Of a stretch of DNA of 64,000 nucleotides, positions 26,500-36,106 are shown piece by piece. The notes below the pieces were generated by a model. It did not search any database. It was not told where the DNA came from and worked only from the letters and a program-made list of their open reading frames with translations. A program made the position numbers and the translations under genes. This stretch comes from Aromatoleum anaerobium (GTDB taxonomy: Bacteria; Pseudomonadota; Gammaproteobacteria; Burkholderiales; Rhodocyclaceae), in the NCBI RefSeq assembly GCF_012910705.2, contig NZ_WTVG02000037.1:496001-560000 (forward strand), written 5' to 3'. Every line of letters starts with the position of its first letter. Within the stretch, counting starts at the first letter, position 1.

Positions 26500-27522
26500 C
26501 TACTTCAGCAGCTCCGCCTGTGTCGCGGGGTCGAGCCGGCCGGTGACCGGGATGTTGCGCTCGACCTGGTATTCGCGCAGCGCACTCTGCGTCTTCCCAC
26601 CCATCTTCCCGTCCGGCGCGCCGGCGTCGAAGCCGAGCTGGTTGAGCTTCGCCTGGGCCTCGCGCAGGCCCATTTTGCCGCCGGAATAGCCGGCGGGCTG
26701 TACAGCGCCGTCGACGCCGAGCCGGCCGCCGGTGCCCAGGTTGCGGTCACCCATCGTCTGGCCCTGGTAGTTGCGCAGCGCGCGCACGAGCTGGTTGTAC
26801 GAATCCATGAACGCCCCGGCGATGAGCTTGCCCTGCGGCGTGTTGGTGTAGCCGCCAAGGCCGGCGCCCGCACCGCCGCCGCCGATCAGCCCGCCCAGGC
26901 CGAAATCGGTGTTCTTCGCGCTGCCTTCGGCGACCCCGACCTGCACGCCGGAACGGTTGTCGACGAGCGTCAGGAGCGTCGCCGCCTCGTTGGTTTTCAT
27001 GTTGCCCACCACCGCGCCGGCGATGCTGCCGCCGACCGCCCCGGCGATCGCCCCGAGCCCGCCCGTGCCGCGCTCGCTGAACAGCACTTCCGGCGTCATC
27101 GAATAATCGGCGCTGACCATCTGGCCCTTGCCGAAGTTGCTGCCGGCGCGCAGTTCGCCGGTCTGTTGCAGCGCGCGTTCCTGCTGCATATTGCCCATCG
27201 CGCGGCCGCGATCGACGACGATGAAGCAGTTCGACTGCTGCATCAGCAGCCGCAGCACCGGCACCGTCGAGGTGAGCCGGTACTGGCCGGACAGAATGTG
27301 GTACCACGAGGCGTTCTGGTCTTCGACCACCGCGATCGTGCCAAACGGCCGGTCGCAGCGCTCGAGCTGGCCGCTGGCGTTCTCGGCGGTGCCGCCCCCT
27401 GCAGCGCCGGTGGCGACGGTTTTCGCGCCACTATCCCCGGATATTACCGGCATCGATCCGAGGCAGCCCGCGAGGGTGACGGTGAGGCTCGCAAGGGCGA
27501 GCGTTTGGAGTTGAGCCTTCAT
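26500..27522 (-). CDS. CsgG-like lipoprotein with C-terminal peptidoglycan-binding domain
   Basis: A 340-aa lipoprotein (LTVTLAGCLGS lipobox). Residues ~60-255 match the CsgG/curli-assembly type fold (GTIAVVEDQNASWYHI, LRLLMQQSNCFIVVDRGRAM, ADYSMTPEVLFSERGTGG, AATLLTLVDNRSGVQVGVAEG) with a Gly-rich stretch at ~190-225. The end (GLREAQAKLNQLGFDAGAPDGK, TQSALREYQVERNI) is a PG_binding_1 domain. It may form an outer-membrane pore or scaffold fixed to peptidoglycan. It sits oddly between glycolytic genes. Confidence 0.85.
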   Translation of the reverse strand: MKAQLQTLALASLTVTLAGCLGSMPVISGDSGAKTVATGAAGGGTAENASGQLERCDRPFGTIAVVEDQNASWYHILSGQYRLTSTVPVLRLLMQQSNCFIVVDRGRAMGNMQQERALQQTGELRAGSNFGKGQMVSADYSMTPEVLFSERGTGGLGAIAGAVGGSIAGAVVGNMKTNEAATLLTLVDNRSGVQVGVAEGSAKNTDFGLGGLIGGGGAGAGLGGYTNTPQGKLIAGAFMDSYNQLVRALRNYQGQTMGDRNLGTGGRLGVDGAVQPAGYSGGKMGLREAQAKLNQLGFDAGAPDGKMGGKTQSALREYQVERNIPVTGRLDPATQAELLK

Positions 27523-27737
27523 GATGCGCAGTCCCCTTGGCGATAGACCTGACTGAAGTTCTTATTGAGCCGCGCATGACATGTGCGCACGGCCAGTGTT
27601 CAAGCCATTCGAGTATAGGTCAGCGCCCGGCTGTCCTCAACGCAGCCTCGGCGGCAGATATCCCCCTTCTTTTCCGGCTGGCCGACCGCTGCGCGGGAAT
27701 TCCCTTGCGTCGTCCTCGTCCCGGCCCGGCGATGCGT

Positions 27738-29186
27738 CTACTGCTCGGCGACGTGCGGCGGCGGGTGTTCGCCGACGCGCACGATCTTCAGCGTGTTGGT
27801 GCCGCCGGACGCCCCGATCGGTTCGCCGATCGTCAGCACGATCAGGTCGCCGCGCTCGACGACGCCCTGGTCGATCAGGATCTGCTCGGCCTCCCACAGC
27901 AGCACGTCGCGGTCCTGGTGGGTTTGCGACATCAGCAGCGGGAAGACTTCGCGGTACAGCGTCATCTGGTTGCGCGCGCTCGCTTCGGGCGTCAGCGCGT
28001 AGATCGGCACACCGCTGTTGAGGCGGCTCATCCACAGTGCGGTCGAGCCGGTCTGCGTCAGCGACGCGATCGCCTTGACCTTGAGGTGCCACGCCGTCCA
28101 GATCGCCGCCATCGCGATCGACTGGTCGATGCGCGTGAAGACGCGGTTCAGGACGTCGCGGTCGAGCGCCACGTCGGAGGACTTCTCGGCTTCGAGGCAC
28201 ACGCGGCTCATCGCCTCGACGACCTCGACGGGAAACCTGCCGGAAGCGGTTTCGGCCGACAGCATCACCGCGTCGGTGCCGTCGAGCACCGCGTTGGCGA
28301 CGTCGGAGACTTCGGCGCGCGTGGGCACCGGGCTGGTGATCATCGACTCCATCATCTGCGTCGCGGTGATCGTCAGCTTGTTGCGGTCGCGCGCGGCGCG
28401 GATCATCTTCTTCTGCAGCGCCGGTACCGCGGCGTCGCCGACCTCGACGGCCAGGTCGCCGCGCGCGACCATGATGCCGTCGGAAGCGTCGAGGATTTCA
28501 TCGAGGTTCGCGACCGCCTCGGTGCGCTCGATCTTCGCGATCAGCAGCGCATCGACGCCCGAGGCGCGCATCAGCTGGCGCGCCATGTACATGTCGGCCG
28601 CGCTCTTCGGGAACGACACCGCGACGAAATCGACGCCGATCTTCGCCGCCGTCTTGATGTCGTCCATGTCCTTCGCGGTCAGCGCCGGCGCAGTCAGGCC
28701 GCCGCCCTGGCGGTTGATGCCCTTGTTGTTCGACAGCGTGCCGCCGACCTTGACGACGGTGTGGATCTCGTGGCCGATGACGCGCGCGACCGTCAGCTTC
28801 AGCCGCCCGTCGTCGAGCAGCAGCACGTCGCCGGCCTTGACGTCCTTCGGCAGGTCCTTGTAGTCCAGTCCGACCCGCTCCGCGTCGCCCGTCTCGCAGC
28901 GCGCATCGAGGATGAATTCGGCATCCCGCCGCAGTTCGACCTGCCCTTCGGCGAACTTGCCGACACGGATCTTGGGTCCCTGCAGATCGGCGAGAATGCC
29001 GACCGGCCGGCCCGCCAGCGACGCCGCTTCGCGGATCGCCTCGGCCCGCGCGACGTGATCCTCCGCCTTGCCGTGCGAGAAATTCATCCGCACGACGTCG
29101 ACGCCGGCGTGAACCATGCGTTCAAGCACTTGGGGGTCGGACGAAGCGGGGCCGAGAGTGGCGACGATCTTGGTGTGGCGTGGCAT
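27738..29186 (-). CDS. pyk: Pyruvate kinase
   Basis: Converts phosphoenolpyruvate and ADP to pyruvate and ATP. The 482-aa enzyme begins MPRHTKIVATLGPASSDP; other motifs are RMNFSHG, PKDVKAGDVLLLDDGR, KSAADMYMARQLMRASG, MVARGDLAVEVG and SPVPTRAEVSDVANAVLDGT. ATG 29186 preferred over upstream starts. It lies 34 bp after pgk, probably cotranscribed. Confidence 0.95.
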   Translation of the reverse strand: MPRHTKIVATLGPASSDPQVLERMVHAGVDVVRMNFSHGKAEDHVARAEAIREAASLAGRPVGILADLQGPKIRVGKFAEGQVELRRDAEFILDARCETGDAERVGLDYKDLPKDVKAGDVLLLDDGRLKLTVARVIGHEIHTVVKVGGTLSNNKGINRQGGGLTAPALTAKDMDDIKTAAKIGVDFVAVSFPKSAADMYMARQLMRASGVDALLIAKIERTEAVANLDEILDASDGIMVARGDLAVEVGDAAVPALQKKMIRAARDRNKLTITATQMMESMITSPVPTRAEVSDVANAVLDGTDAVMLSAETASGRFPVEVVEAMSRVCLEAEKSSDVALDRDVLNRVFTRIDQSIAMAAIWTAWHLKVKAIASLTQTGSTALWMSRLNSGVPIYALTPEASARNQMTLYREVFPLLMSQTHQDRDVLLWEAEQILIDQGVVERGDLIVLTIGEPIGASGGTNTLKIVRVGEHPPPHVAEQ

Positions 29187-29220
29187 GGATTGTCCGCTGC
29201 GGGTCGGTCGGAGGAGGGGG

Positions 29221-30405
29221 TCAGTCGGCGAAGCGCGCTTCGAGCGCGGCGATCGCGGGGAGCTTCTTGCCTTCGAGGAACTCGAGGAAGGCACCGCCGC
29301 CGGTCGAAATGTAGCCGATGTCCTGCGCGATGTGGAACTTCGCGATCGCCGCCAGCGTGTCGCCGCCGCCGGCGATGCAGAACGCTTCGGAATGCGCGAT
29401 CGCCGAGGCCATCATCTTCGTGCCGCCGGCGAACTGGTTGTGCTCGAACACGCCGACGGGGCCGTTCCAGACGATCGTGCCGGCGTGCGCGATGATCTCG
29501 GCGAGCTTTGCCGAGCTTTTCGGCCCGACGTCGAGGATGCGGTCGTGCGGGCCGACTTCGTCGACGGGAATGCGGTTCGCGCGCGCGAGCGCCGACACTT
29601 CGTCGGCGACGACAACGTCGACCGGCAGCGGCACTTCGGCGCCGCGCGCTTTCATCATGTCCATGATCGCCTGCGCTTCCTTGACGAGCTCCGGTTCGGC
29701 GAGCGATTCGCCGATGCGCTTGCCCGACGCGAGCAGGAAGGTGTTCGCGATGCCGCCGCCGACGATCAGCTGGTCGACTTTCTGCGCGAGCGTCTTCAGG
29801 ATCGTCAGCTTTGTCGACACTTTCGCGCCGCCGACGATCGCGACGAGCGGACGGGCCGGATTCTCGGTCGCTTTCGTCAGTGCGTCGATCTCGGCGCCCA
29901 TCAGCATGCCGGCGCACGCGACCGGCGCGAAGCGCGCGATGCCGTGGGTCGTGGCTTCGGCGCGGTGCGCCGTGCCGAACGCGTCGTTCACGTAGATGTC
30001 GCACAGCGCGGCCATCTTCTTCGCGAGTTCCTCGTTGTCCTTCTTCTCGCCCTTGTTGCAGCGGCAGTTCTCGAGCAGCACGATTTCGCCGGCCCGGACT
30101 TCGAAGCCGCCTTCGACCCAGTCGCGGATCAGGCGTACCGGCTTGCCGAGGAGCTCGCCGAGGCGCACGGCGATCGGCGCGAGCGTGTCTTCGGCGCGGC
30201 ATTCGCCTTCGGCCGGCCGGCCGAGGTGCGACGTGACCATGACGGCGGCACCGCGTTCGAGGCAGTAGCGGATCGACGGCAGCGACGCGCGGATGCGGGT
30301 GTCCTCGACGATGTTGCCTGCTTCGTCCTGCGGCACGTTGAGGTCGGCACGGATGAAGACGCGCTTGCCGGCGACGTCGAGGTCGGCGAGTTTCTTGACG
30401 TTCAT
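29221..30405 (-). CDS. pgk: Phosphoglycerate kinase
   Basis: The 394-aa enzyme transfers phosphate between 1,3-bisphosphoglycerate and ADP. Motifs: [55 protein letters not shown] and [12 protein letters not shown]. It begins 63 bp after gap, and that spacer holds an intrinsic terminator, so its expression may depend on partial readthrough or processing. Confidence 0.96.
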   Translation of the reverse strand: MNVKKLADLDVAGKRVFIRADLNVPQDEAGNIVEDTRIRASLPSIRYCLERGAAVMVTSHLGRPAEGECRAEDTLAPIAVRLGELLGKPVRLIRDWVEGGFEVRAGEIVLLENCRCNKGEKKDNEELAKKMAALCDIYVNDAFGTAHRAEATTHGIARFAPVACAGMLMGAEIDALTKATENPARPLVAIVGGAKVSTKLTILKTLAQKVDQLIVGGGIANTFLLASGKRIGESLAEPELVKEAQAIMDMMKARGAEVPLPVDVVVADEVSALARANRIPVDEVGPHDRILDVGPKSSAKLAEIIAHAGTIVWNGPVGVFEHNQFAGGTKMMASAIAHSEAFCIAGGGDTLAAIAKFHIAQDIGYISTGGGAFLEFLEGKKLPAIAALEARFAD

Positions 30406-30423
30406 GGGGATTTCTTCCGGATG

Positions 30424-30450
30424 GAAAAACGCCCTGCGAAGAGCAGGGCG
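30424..30450 (-). terminator. Intrinsic terminator between gap and pgk
   Basis: On the minus strand CGCCCTGC-TCTTC-GCAGGGCG is followed at once by TTTTT. It is an 8-bp perfect stem with a U tract, a canonical Rho-independent terminator lying inside what looks like an operon, 19 bp before the pgk ATG. Confidence 0.8.
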
Positions 30451-30468
30451 TCGGGAGTCGGTGGACGG

Positions 30469-31485
30469 TTATTTGGCCTGGTGGAAAACGCGGGCGGCGT
30501 CGAGCATGCGGCAGGAATAGCCCCACTCGTTGTCGTACCACGCCAGCACCTTGACGAGCGTGCCGTCCATGACGCGCGTCTGGGTCGCATCGAACACCGA
30601 CGAGTGTGCGTCATGGTTGAAGTCCATCGACACCAGCGGCTCCTCGTTGACCGCCAGCACGCCTTTCATTGCCCCGTTCGCAGCTTCCTTCATCAGCGCG
30701 GTGATCTCTTCCTTCGAAGTCGCGCGGCTGGCAGTGAAGGTGAGGTCGACGAGCGACACGTTCATCGTCGGCACACGCAGCGCGAAGCCGTCGAACTTGC
30801 CTTTCAGCGCCGGCAGCACGAGGCCGACGGCTTTCGCTGCGCCGGTCTTCGTCGGGATGATGTTGTGCGCGGCAGCGCGCGCGCGGCGCAAATCCTTGTG
30901 GCGCACGTCGACCAGCACCTGATCGTTGGTGTACGCGTGGACGGTGGTCATCAGGCCCTGCTCGATGCCGATGTTGTCCTGCAGCACCTTCGCGACCGGC
31001 GCGAGGCAGTTGGTCGTGCACGACGCGTTCGACACGACCGTCATGTCGCGGGTCAGCACGTCGTGGTTCACGCCATAGACGATCGTCGCATCGACGTCGT
31101 CGCCGCCGGGGGCGGAGATCAGCACCTTCTTCGCGCCCTGCTTCAGGAGCACCTCGGCCTTCGCTTTCGATGTGTAGGCGCCGGTGCATTCAAGCAGCAC
31201 GTCGACGCCCAGATCGCCCCAGTTGACCGCCAGCGGGTCCTTCGTCGAGAAGAACGGGATGCGGTCGTCGCCGACGATCATGAGGTGGTCGCCCTCGGTC
31301 GCGACCGGGGTCGCGAAACGGCCGTGCGTGGTGTCGTAGCGGGTCAGGTGCGCATTGGTGGCGAGATCGCCGGAGGCGTTGATCGCCACGATCTCGAACT
31401 GGTCGCGCAGGCCCAGCTCGTACAGCGCGCGCAGCGTGCAGCGGCCGATCCGGCCGTAACCGTTGATGGCGACTTTGATGGTCAT
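30469..31485 (-). CDS. gap: Glyceraldehyde-3-phosphate dehydrogenase, type I
   Basis: A 338-aa NAD(P)-dependent dehydrogenase: [17 protein letters not shown], the catalytic [31 protein letters not shown] and [15 protein letters not shown] 31485 gives the normal N-terminus. Between tkt (44 bp) and pgk, as in the tkt-gap-pgk clusters of betaproteobacteria, where the enzyme serves glycolysis, gluconeogenesis or CO2 fixation. An intrinsic terminator follows. Confidence 0.96.
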   Translation of the reverse strand: MTIKVAINGYGRIGRCTLRALYELGLRDQFEIVAINASGDLATNAHLTRYDTTHGRFATPVATEGDHLMIVGDDRIPFFSTKDPLAVNWGDLGVDVLLECTGAYTSKAKAEVLLKQGAKKVLISAPGGDDVDATIVYGVNHDVLTRDMTVVSNASCTTNCLAPVAKVLQDNIGIEQGLMTTVHAYTNDQVLVDVRHKDLRRARAAAHNIIPTKTGAAKAVGLVLPALKGKFDGFALRVPTMNVSLVDLTFTASRATSKEEITALMKEAANGAMKGVLAVNEEPLVSMDFNHDAHSSVFDATQTRVMDGTLVKVLAWYDNEWGYSCRMLDAARVFHQAK

Positions 31486-31529
31486 CGAAGAATCTCCCTC
31501 GAGGAATATAGGAATATGGAACGGGGCGG

Positions 31530-33563
31530 TTAAAGAAGGACCGAGCGCACGGCGCGCGCGACCGCGTCGGCGGTGATGTCGAAATGTCTGAACAGGTCCC
31601 CCGCCGGAGCGGATTCGCCGAAGGTGTCGATGCCGACGACAGCGCCTTCGAGGCCGACGTACTTGTGCCACAGGCCGGTAACGCCGGCTTCGACCGCGAC
31701 GCGCGGGACGCCGAACGGCAGCACGGACGCCTTGTACGCGGCTTCCTGGCGGTCGAACACGTTGGTCGAGGGCATCGACACGACGCGCACATGGATGTCG
31801 TCGCCGGCGAGCGCCTGCTGCGCTGCCATCGCCAGGCCGACTTCCGAACCGGTGGCGATGACGACTGCCTGCGGCTTGCCGTTCGCCGCTTCCGACAGCA
31901 CGTAGGCGCCCCGGCGAATCGCCGCGACCTGCTCCGGGTTGCGCGCCTGGAACGGCAGGTTCTGGCGCGAGAACAGCAGCGACGACGGGCCGTCGCGGCG
32001 TTCAATCGCGTTCGCCCAGGCGACCGCGGTTTCGACGGTGTCGCACGGCCGCCACACGTCCATGTTGGGGATCAGGCGCAGCGTCGCAGTCTGCTCGACC
32101 GGCTGGTGCGTCGGGCCGTCCTCGCCGAGGCCGATCGAGTCGTGCGTGAACACGAACACCTGGCGCAGCTTCATCAGCGCCGCCATCCGCAGCGCGTTGC
32201 GCGCGTATTCGCTGAACATCAGGAAGGTGGCGGTGTAGGGGATCAGCCCGCCGTGCAGGCCGATGCCGTTGGCGATCGCGGCCATGCCGAACTCGCGCAC
32301 GCCGTAGTAGATGTAGTTGCCGCCGGAATCCTTCGACACGCCCTTCGAGCCGGACCACAGCGTCAGGTTCGAACTGGCGAGGTCGGCCGAGCCGCCGATC
32401 AGCTCGGGCAGCGCAGGCGCGAACGCCTCGATCGAGTTCTGGCTCGCCTTGCGCGTCGCGATCGTCTCGGCCTTCTCGCCGAACTTCGCGAGCACGCTGT
32501 CAACATGCTGCGCCCAACTCGCCGGCAGCTCGCCCTTCATGCGGCGTTCGAACTCGGCGGCGGCTTCGGGGAAGGACTCGGCGTACGCGGCGAGCTTCAC
32601 GTTCCAGTCGGCTTCGCGGGCCATGCCGGCTTCGCGCGCGTCCCACTCGGCGTAGACATCGGCGGGGATTTCAAACGGCGCGTGGGTCCAGCCGATATGC
32701 GCGCGCGTGGCCGTGATCTCCGCGGCGCCGAGGGGCGCGCCGTGGCAGTCGTGGCCGCCCTGCTTGGCCGGGGAGCCCGCGCCGATGACCGTCTTACAGC
32801 AGATCAGCGTCGGCCGGCCGGTCTCGGCCTTCGCGGCGCGGATCGCGGCGTCGATCTCGGCCGGCACATGGCCCTGCACGTCGCGCACGACGTGCCAGCC
32901 GTAGGCTTCGAAGCGCTTCGGCGTGTCGTCGGTGAACCAGCCCGCGACGTCGCCGTCGATCGAAATGCTGTTGTCGTCATAGAAGGCGATCAGCTTGCCG
33001 AGGCCGAGCGTGCCGGCGAGCGAGCAGACTTCATGCGAGATGCCTTCCATCAGGCAGCCATCGCCGACAAACACGTAGGTGTGGTGATCGACGATGGCGT
33101 GGCCGGGCCGGTTGAATTCAGCGGCGAGCACCTTCTCGGCGATCGCCATGCCGACGGCGTTGCTGAGGCCCTGGCCGAGCGGCCCGGTGGTCGTCTCGAC
33201 ACCCGGCGTGTAGCCATACTCGGGGTGGCCGGGAGTCTTGCTGTGCAACTGGCGGAAGCGCTTGAGTTCTTCGATCGGCAGGTCGTAGCCGGTCAGGTGC
33301 AGCAGCGCGTAGATCAGCATCGAGCTGTGGCCGTTCGACAGCACGAAGCGGTCGCGGTCGGCCCATTGCGGGTTCGCCGGGTTGTGGCGCAGGTGACGGC
33401 GCCACAGGACTTCGGCGATCTCGGCCATGCCCATCGGGGCGCCCGGGTGGCCCGAGTTGGCTTGCTGGACGGCGTCCATCGCGAGCGCGCGAATCGCGCC
33501 GGTGACCGGGTTGAAGACCGGGGGGGTGACGTTGCGCGGGTTCGTGTGTGCGGCTGGCGGCAT
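31530..33563 (-). CDS. tkt: Transketolase
   Basis: Thiamine-diphosphate enzyme that moves two-carbon units between sugar phosphates. The 677-aa protein has [39 protein letters not shown], the ThDP-binding [15 protein letters not shown], and the transketolase motif [17 protein letters not shown]. Lies between phosphoribulokinase and gap, as in cbbP-cbbT-cbbG clusters. Confidence 0.96.
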   Translation of the reverse strand: MPPAAHTNPRNVTPPVFNPVTGAIRALAMDAVQQANSGHPGAPMGMAEIAEVLWRRHLRHNPANPQWADRDRFVLSNGHSSMLIYALLHLTGYDLPIEELKRFRQLHSKTPGHPEYGYTPGVETTTGPLGQGLSNAVGMAIAEKVLAAEFNRPGHAIVDHHTYVFVGDGCLMEGISHEVCSLAGTLGLGKLIAFYDDNSISIDGDVAGWFTDDTPKRFEAYGWHVVRDVQGHVPAEIDAAIRAAKAETGRPTLICCKTVIGAGSPAKQGGHDCHGAPLGAAEITATRAHIGWTHAPFEIPADVYAEWDAREAGMAREADWNVKLAAYAESFPEAAAEFERRMKGELPASWAQHVDSVLAKFGEKAETIATRKASQNSIEAFAPALPELIGGSADLASSNLTLWSGSKGVSKDSGGNYIYYGVREFGMAAIANGIGLHGGLIPYTATFLMFSEYARNALRMAALMKLRQVFVFTHDSIGLGEDGPTHQPVEQTATLRLIPNMDVWRPCDTVETAVAWANAIERRDGPSSLLFSRQNLPFQARNPEQVAAIRRGAYVLSEAANGKPQAVVIATGSEVGLAMAAQQALAGDDIHVRVVSMPSTNVFDRQEAAYKASVLPFGVPRVAVEAGVTGLWHKYVGLEGAVVGIDTFGESAPAGDLFRHFDITADAVARAVRSVLL

Positions 33564-33666
33564 GGCTTTCTCTGGCCTGTGACGGCTTGAAAAAAGCGGA
33601 ATTATCGCCGAAAACGGCAGCGATGGGGTAGCGCGTGCTGCGCCGCAAAACGGATAAGTGTCTGGC

Positions 33667-33685
33667 GCGGCAAAGCTATTGCCGC
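33667..33685. terminator. Hairpin between phosphoribulokinase and tkt genes
   Basis: GCGGCAA, 5-nt loop and TTGCCGC form a 7-bp stem 24 bp after the phosphoribulokinase stop. No U run. A GATAAT -10-like hexamer for tkt lies at 33600-33605 on the minus strand. Confidence 0.35.
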
Positions 33686-33708
33686 CGCCCCAAGATATCG
33701 GAGCGTGT

Positions 33709-34584
33709 CTATACCCACTGCCGCCGGCGTTCCATCAGCTTCCAGATCAGCGGCGTCAGGATCAGCTGCATCGCGAGATCGAGTTTGCCGCCGGGAATCA
33801 CGATCGAATTGGCGCGCGACATCGTCGATTCGTGAATCATACGCAGCAGATAGGGAAAATCGACGCCGCGCGGGTCCTTGAAGCGGATCACGACCATCGA
33901 TTCGTCGAGCGTGGGCACATCGCGTGCGATGAACGGATTCGAGGTGTCGACGATCGGGATGCGCTGGAAGTTGATGTGCGTGAGCGAGAACTGCGGCACG
34001 ATGTAATGCACGTAGTCGTGCATGCGGCGCAGGATCGTGTCCTGCACGGCTTCCATCGAGTAGCCGCGAATCCTGGTGTCGCGGTGCAGTTTCTGGATCC
34101 ATTCGAGATTGATCGCCGGTGCGACGCCGATCAGCAGATCGACGTGCCGCGCAACATCCACCTTGTCGGCGACGACGCCGCCGTGCAGCCCCTCGTAGAA
34201 CAGGCAGTCGGTGCCGACGGGAAGGTCTTCCCATTCGGTGAAGGTGCCGATCGGCAGCCCGAGGCGCGCCGATTCCTCCTCGTTGTGGATGTACGAGCGG
34301 CTGCGGCCGGTCGCCGATTCGCCGTAGGCGCGGAACAGGTTCTCGAGCTCTTCGAAGAGGTTCGCTTCCGGCCCGAAATGGCTGATGCCGCGCTGCCCGA
34401 CCCGTTCAGCATCCTCGATCAGGCGCTTCATCTCGTTGCGCGTGTAGCGATGGAAACTGTCGCCCTCGACGATCGCGGCGTTGACGCGCTCGCGGTGGAA
34501 GATCGCGGCGAACGTATGTTTCACCGTGGTCGTGCCGGCGCCGGAGGAACCGGTCACGGCGATGATCGGATGTTTCATGGACAT
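33709..34584 (-). CDS. prk: Phosphoribulokinase
   Basis: ATP-dependent kinase that makes ribulose-1,5-bisphosphate, otherwise restricted to the Calvin-Benson cycle. The 291-aa protein is of the proteobacterial class: Walker [68 protein letters not shown] and [20 protein letters not shown]. It is transcribed with tkt, gap, pgk, pyk and fba. No RuBisCO or CbbR gene lies in the window, so whether it supports CO2 fixation cannot be judged here. Confidence 0.93.
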   Translation of the reverse strand: MSMKHPIIAVTGSSGAGTTTVKHTFAAIFHRERVNAAIVEGDSFHRYTRNEMKRLIEDAERVGQRGISHFGPEANLFEELENLFRAYGESATGRSRSYIHNEEESARLGLPIGTFTEWEDLPVGTDCLFYEGLHGGVVADKVDVARHVDLLIGVAPAINLEWIQKLHRDTRIRGYSMEAVQDTILRRMHDYVHYIVPQFSLTHINFQRIPIVDTSNPFIARDVPTLDESMVVIRFKDPRGVDFPYLLRMIHESTMSRANSIVIPGGKLDLAMQLILTPLIWKLMERRRQWV

Positions 34585-34616
34585 GGCGAAGTTCCGCGGG
34601 CAGGTTCGTGGGAAAT

Positions 34617-34646
34617 GTGATCTTGAAAGCGGTGATCTTGAAAGTG
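34617..34646. repeat. 15-bp tandem duplication upstream of phosphoribulokinase
   Basis: GTGATCTTGAAAGCG followed by GTGATCTTGAAAGTG, differing at one base, in the 115-bp spacer between the IMPase and phosphoribulokinase genes. Confidence 0.95.
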
Positions 34647-34699
34647 GTGAGGTTCGTGGCGCGGGGCGAAGCTGCCGGCCGGAAGCCGGATCGGGCCGG

Positions 34700-35518
34700 T
34701 CAGGAGTGCGCGGCCACCCAGTTGCGCCACTCGAGGAACAGCGTCGGATTGGCCGCGGCGATGATGCCGCGCTTGATCGCCGGGCCGGCCATCAGCGAGC
34801 CGCCATCGAGCGCCGCCGCCTCCCCGCCGGCTTCGGCCAGGATCAGCCGGCCCGCCGCGTAGTCCCACAGCATCTGCCCGCCGTGCAGGTAGACATCGAG
34901 CCGGCCGGCGGCGACGAAACACCATTCGAGCGCGCTCGAGCCGAAGTTGCGCTGCGAGAAATAGGGCGGCCGCACCGCGAGTTCGTCGCCGAGGTGATGG
35001 CTGATGCGCTTGAAGTCGATGCCGGCGACCGCGTCGTGCAGGCGCGGCGCAGCAGGACGGAGAGGGAGCTCGACACCGTTGAGGAACGCCCCGGCGCCTT
35101 TCGCCGCGTAGAACGATTCGTCGGTGACCGGGTTATAGACGACACCGAAGCGGGTTTCCTGTTCGACCAGATACGCGATCGACACGGCGAAGAACGGAAT
35201 GCCGTTGGCGAAGTTGGTGGTGCCGTCGATCGGATCGATGCACCACATGCCGGACCGCCCGCTGCTCCACAGGTGCGCCTGCTCTTCGCCGCTCATTTCT
35301 TCGCCGAGCACGGGGCCGGGCAACAGGCGGGGCAGGGCTTCGATGAAGCGGTCCTGCGATTCGAGATCGGCCTCGGTGAACAGCGACCCGTCCGGCTTGC
35401 GATTGCGCGCGGTCTTCAGATAGCGCGGCAGGATCACTTCGCGGGCGATGTCGCGCACGACCGATTCGAGCGCACGGGCACAGGCGAGTCGTTGCCCGAC
35501 AGTCGGCATGTCACGCAT
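34700..35518 (-). CDS. Inositol monophosphatase family protein
   Basis: A 272-aa Mg-dependent phosphatase of the IMPase/FBPase superfamily: VLGEEMSG, CIDPIDGTTNFANGIPFFAVSIAY, ALEWCFVAAGRLDVYLHGG and LWDYAAGRLILAEAGGEA. It occupies the place cbbF (fructose-bisphosphatase) takes upstream of cbbP in classical cbb operons, and could be a sugar-bisphosphatase; IMPase-family enzymes also include archaeal-type FBPases, but substrate cannot be read from sequence. Overlaps the upstream thioredoxin-like gene by 8 bp. Confidence 0.85.
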   Translation of the reverse strand: MRDMPTVGQRLACARALESVVRDIAREVILPRYLKTARNRKPDGSLFTEADLESQDRFIEALPRLLPGPVLGEEMSGEEQAHLWSSGRSGMWCIDPIDGTTNFANGIPFFAVSIAYLVEQETRFGVVYNPVTDESFYAAKGAGAFLNGVELPLRPAAPRLHDAVAGIDFKRISHHLGDELAVRPPYFSQRNFGSSALEWCFVAAGRLDVYLHGGQMLWDYAAGRLILAEAGGEAAALDGGSLMAGPAIKRGIIAAANPTLFLEWRNWVAAHS

Positions 35519-36068
35519 CCCGCCATTTGATCGAGCAGCCGATGCTCGGGGTCTGTTCGCGTGGCCCTTCGCCGGTGCGCGCGACCTGCAGCATCGCGTC
35601 GAAGAGCTCGCGGCGCGCCCCGGCAGGGGTCGGGCCGCGCCCCGATGCGTCGAGGCGGCCGCGGTACTGCAGCTCGAGCCGGCTGTTGAAGCCGAAGAAA
35701 TCCGGCGTGCACACCGCGCCGTACGCTTTCGCGACCACCTGCGTTGCGTCGAGCACGTACGGAAACGGAAAGTCGAGGTCGCGGGCGATGCGCACCATGT
35801 TGTCCCACGAGTCTTCGGGATAGTCGGCCGGGTCGTTCGCCATGATCGCGATGCTGCCGATGCCGTGCTCCGCCAGCTCGCGCGTGTCGCGGATGAGCTT
35901 GTCGGTGACGGCCTTCACGTACGGGCAATGATTGCAGATGAACATCACCAGCAGGCCGTTGGGCCCGCGTGCCGAGGCAGGCGTATGACGCTTGCCGTCG
36001 ACGCCCGACAGGTCGAAGTCCGGCGCCGGCCAGCCGAAATTGCACAGCGGAGTTGTCGTGGCGACCAT
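35511..36068 (-). CDS. Thioredoxin-like (AhpC/TSA fold) protein
   Basis: A 185-aa redoxin: PAPDFDLSGVDGKRHT, MFICNHCPYVKAVTDKLIRD with CxxC, GIGSIAIMANDPADYPEDSWDN and GAVCTPDFFGFNSRL. This is the cytosolic thioredoxin-family group with a CNHCPY motif, often annotated as alkyl hydroperoxide reductase/thiol-specific antioxidant. No signal peptide. GGAG lies seven bases before ATG 36068. Overlaps the IMPase gene by 8 bp, so likely cotranscribed; divergent from rsmE. Confidence 0.85.
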   Translation of the reverse strand: MVATTTPLCNFGWPAPDFDLSGVDGKRHTPASARGPNGLLVMFICNHCPYVKAVTDKLIRDTRELAEHGIGSIAIMANDPADYPEDSWDNMVRIARDLDFPFPYVLDATQVVAKAYGAVCTPDFFGFNSRLELQYRGRLDASGRGPTPAGARRELFDAMLQVARTGEGPREQTPSIGCSIKWRDA

Positions 36069-36097
36069 CGAGAAGCTCCGGAAGACAAGGGTTTCCT

Positions 36098-36103
36098 TAT
36101 AAT
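36098..36103 (+). promoter_or_regulatory. rsmE -10 element adjacent to the start codon
   Basis: Consensus TATAAT ends three bases before the first of two ATGs. A start 6-8 bases further would fall on the second ATG (36110), so the mRNA would be leaderless. No Shine-Dalgarno precedes the ATGs. The reverse strand reads TATTAT here and may serve the divergent redoxin gene. Confidence 0.45.
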
Positions 36104-36106
36104 AGC

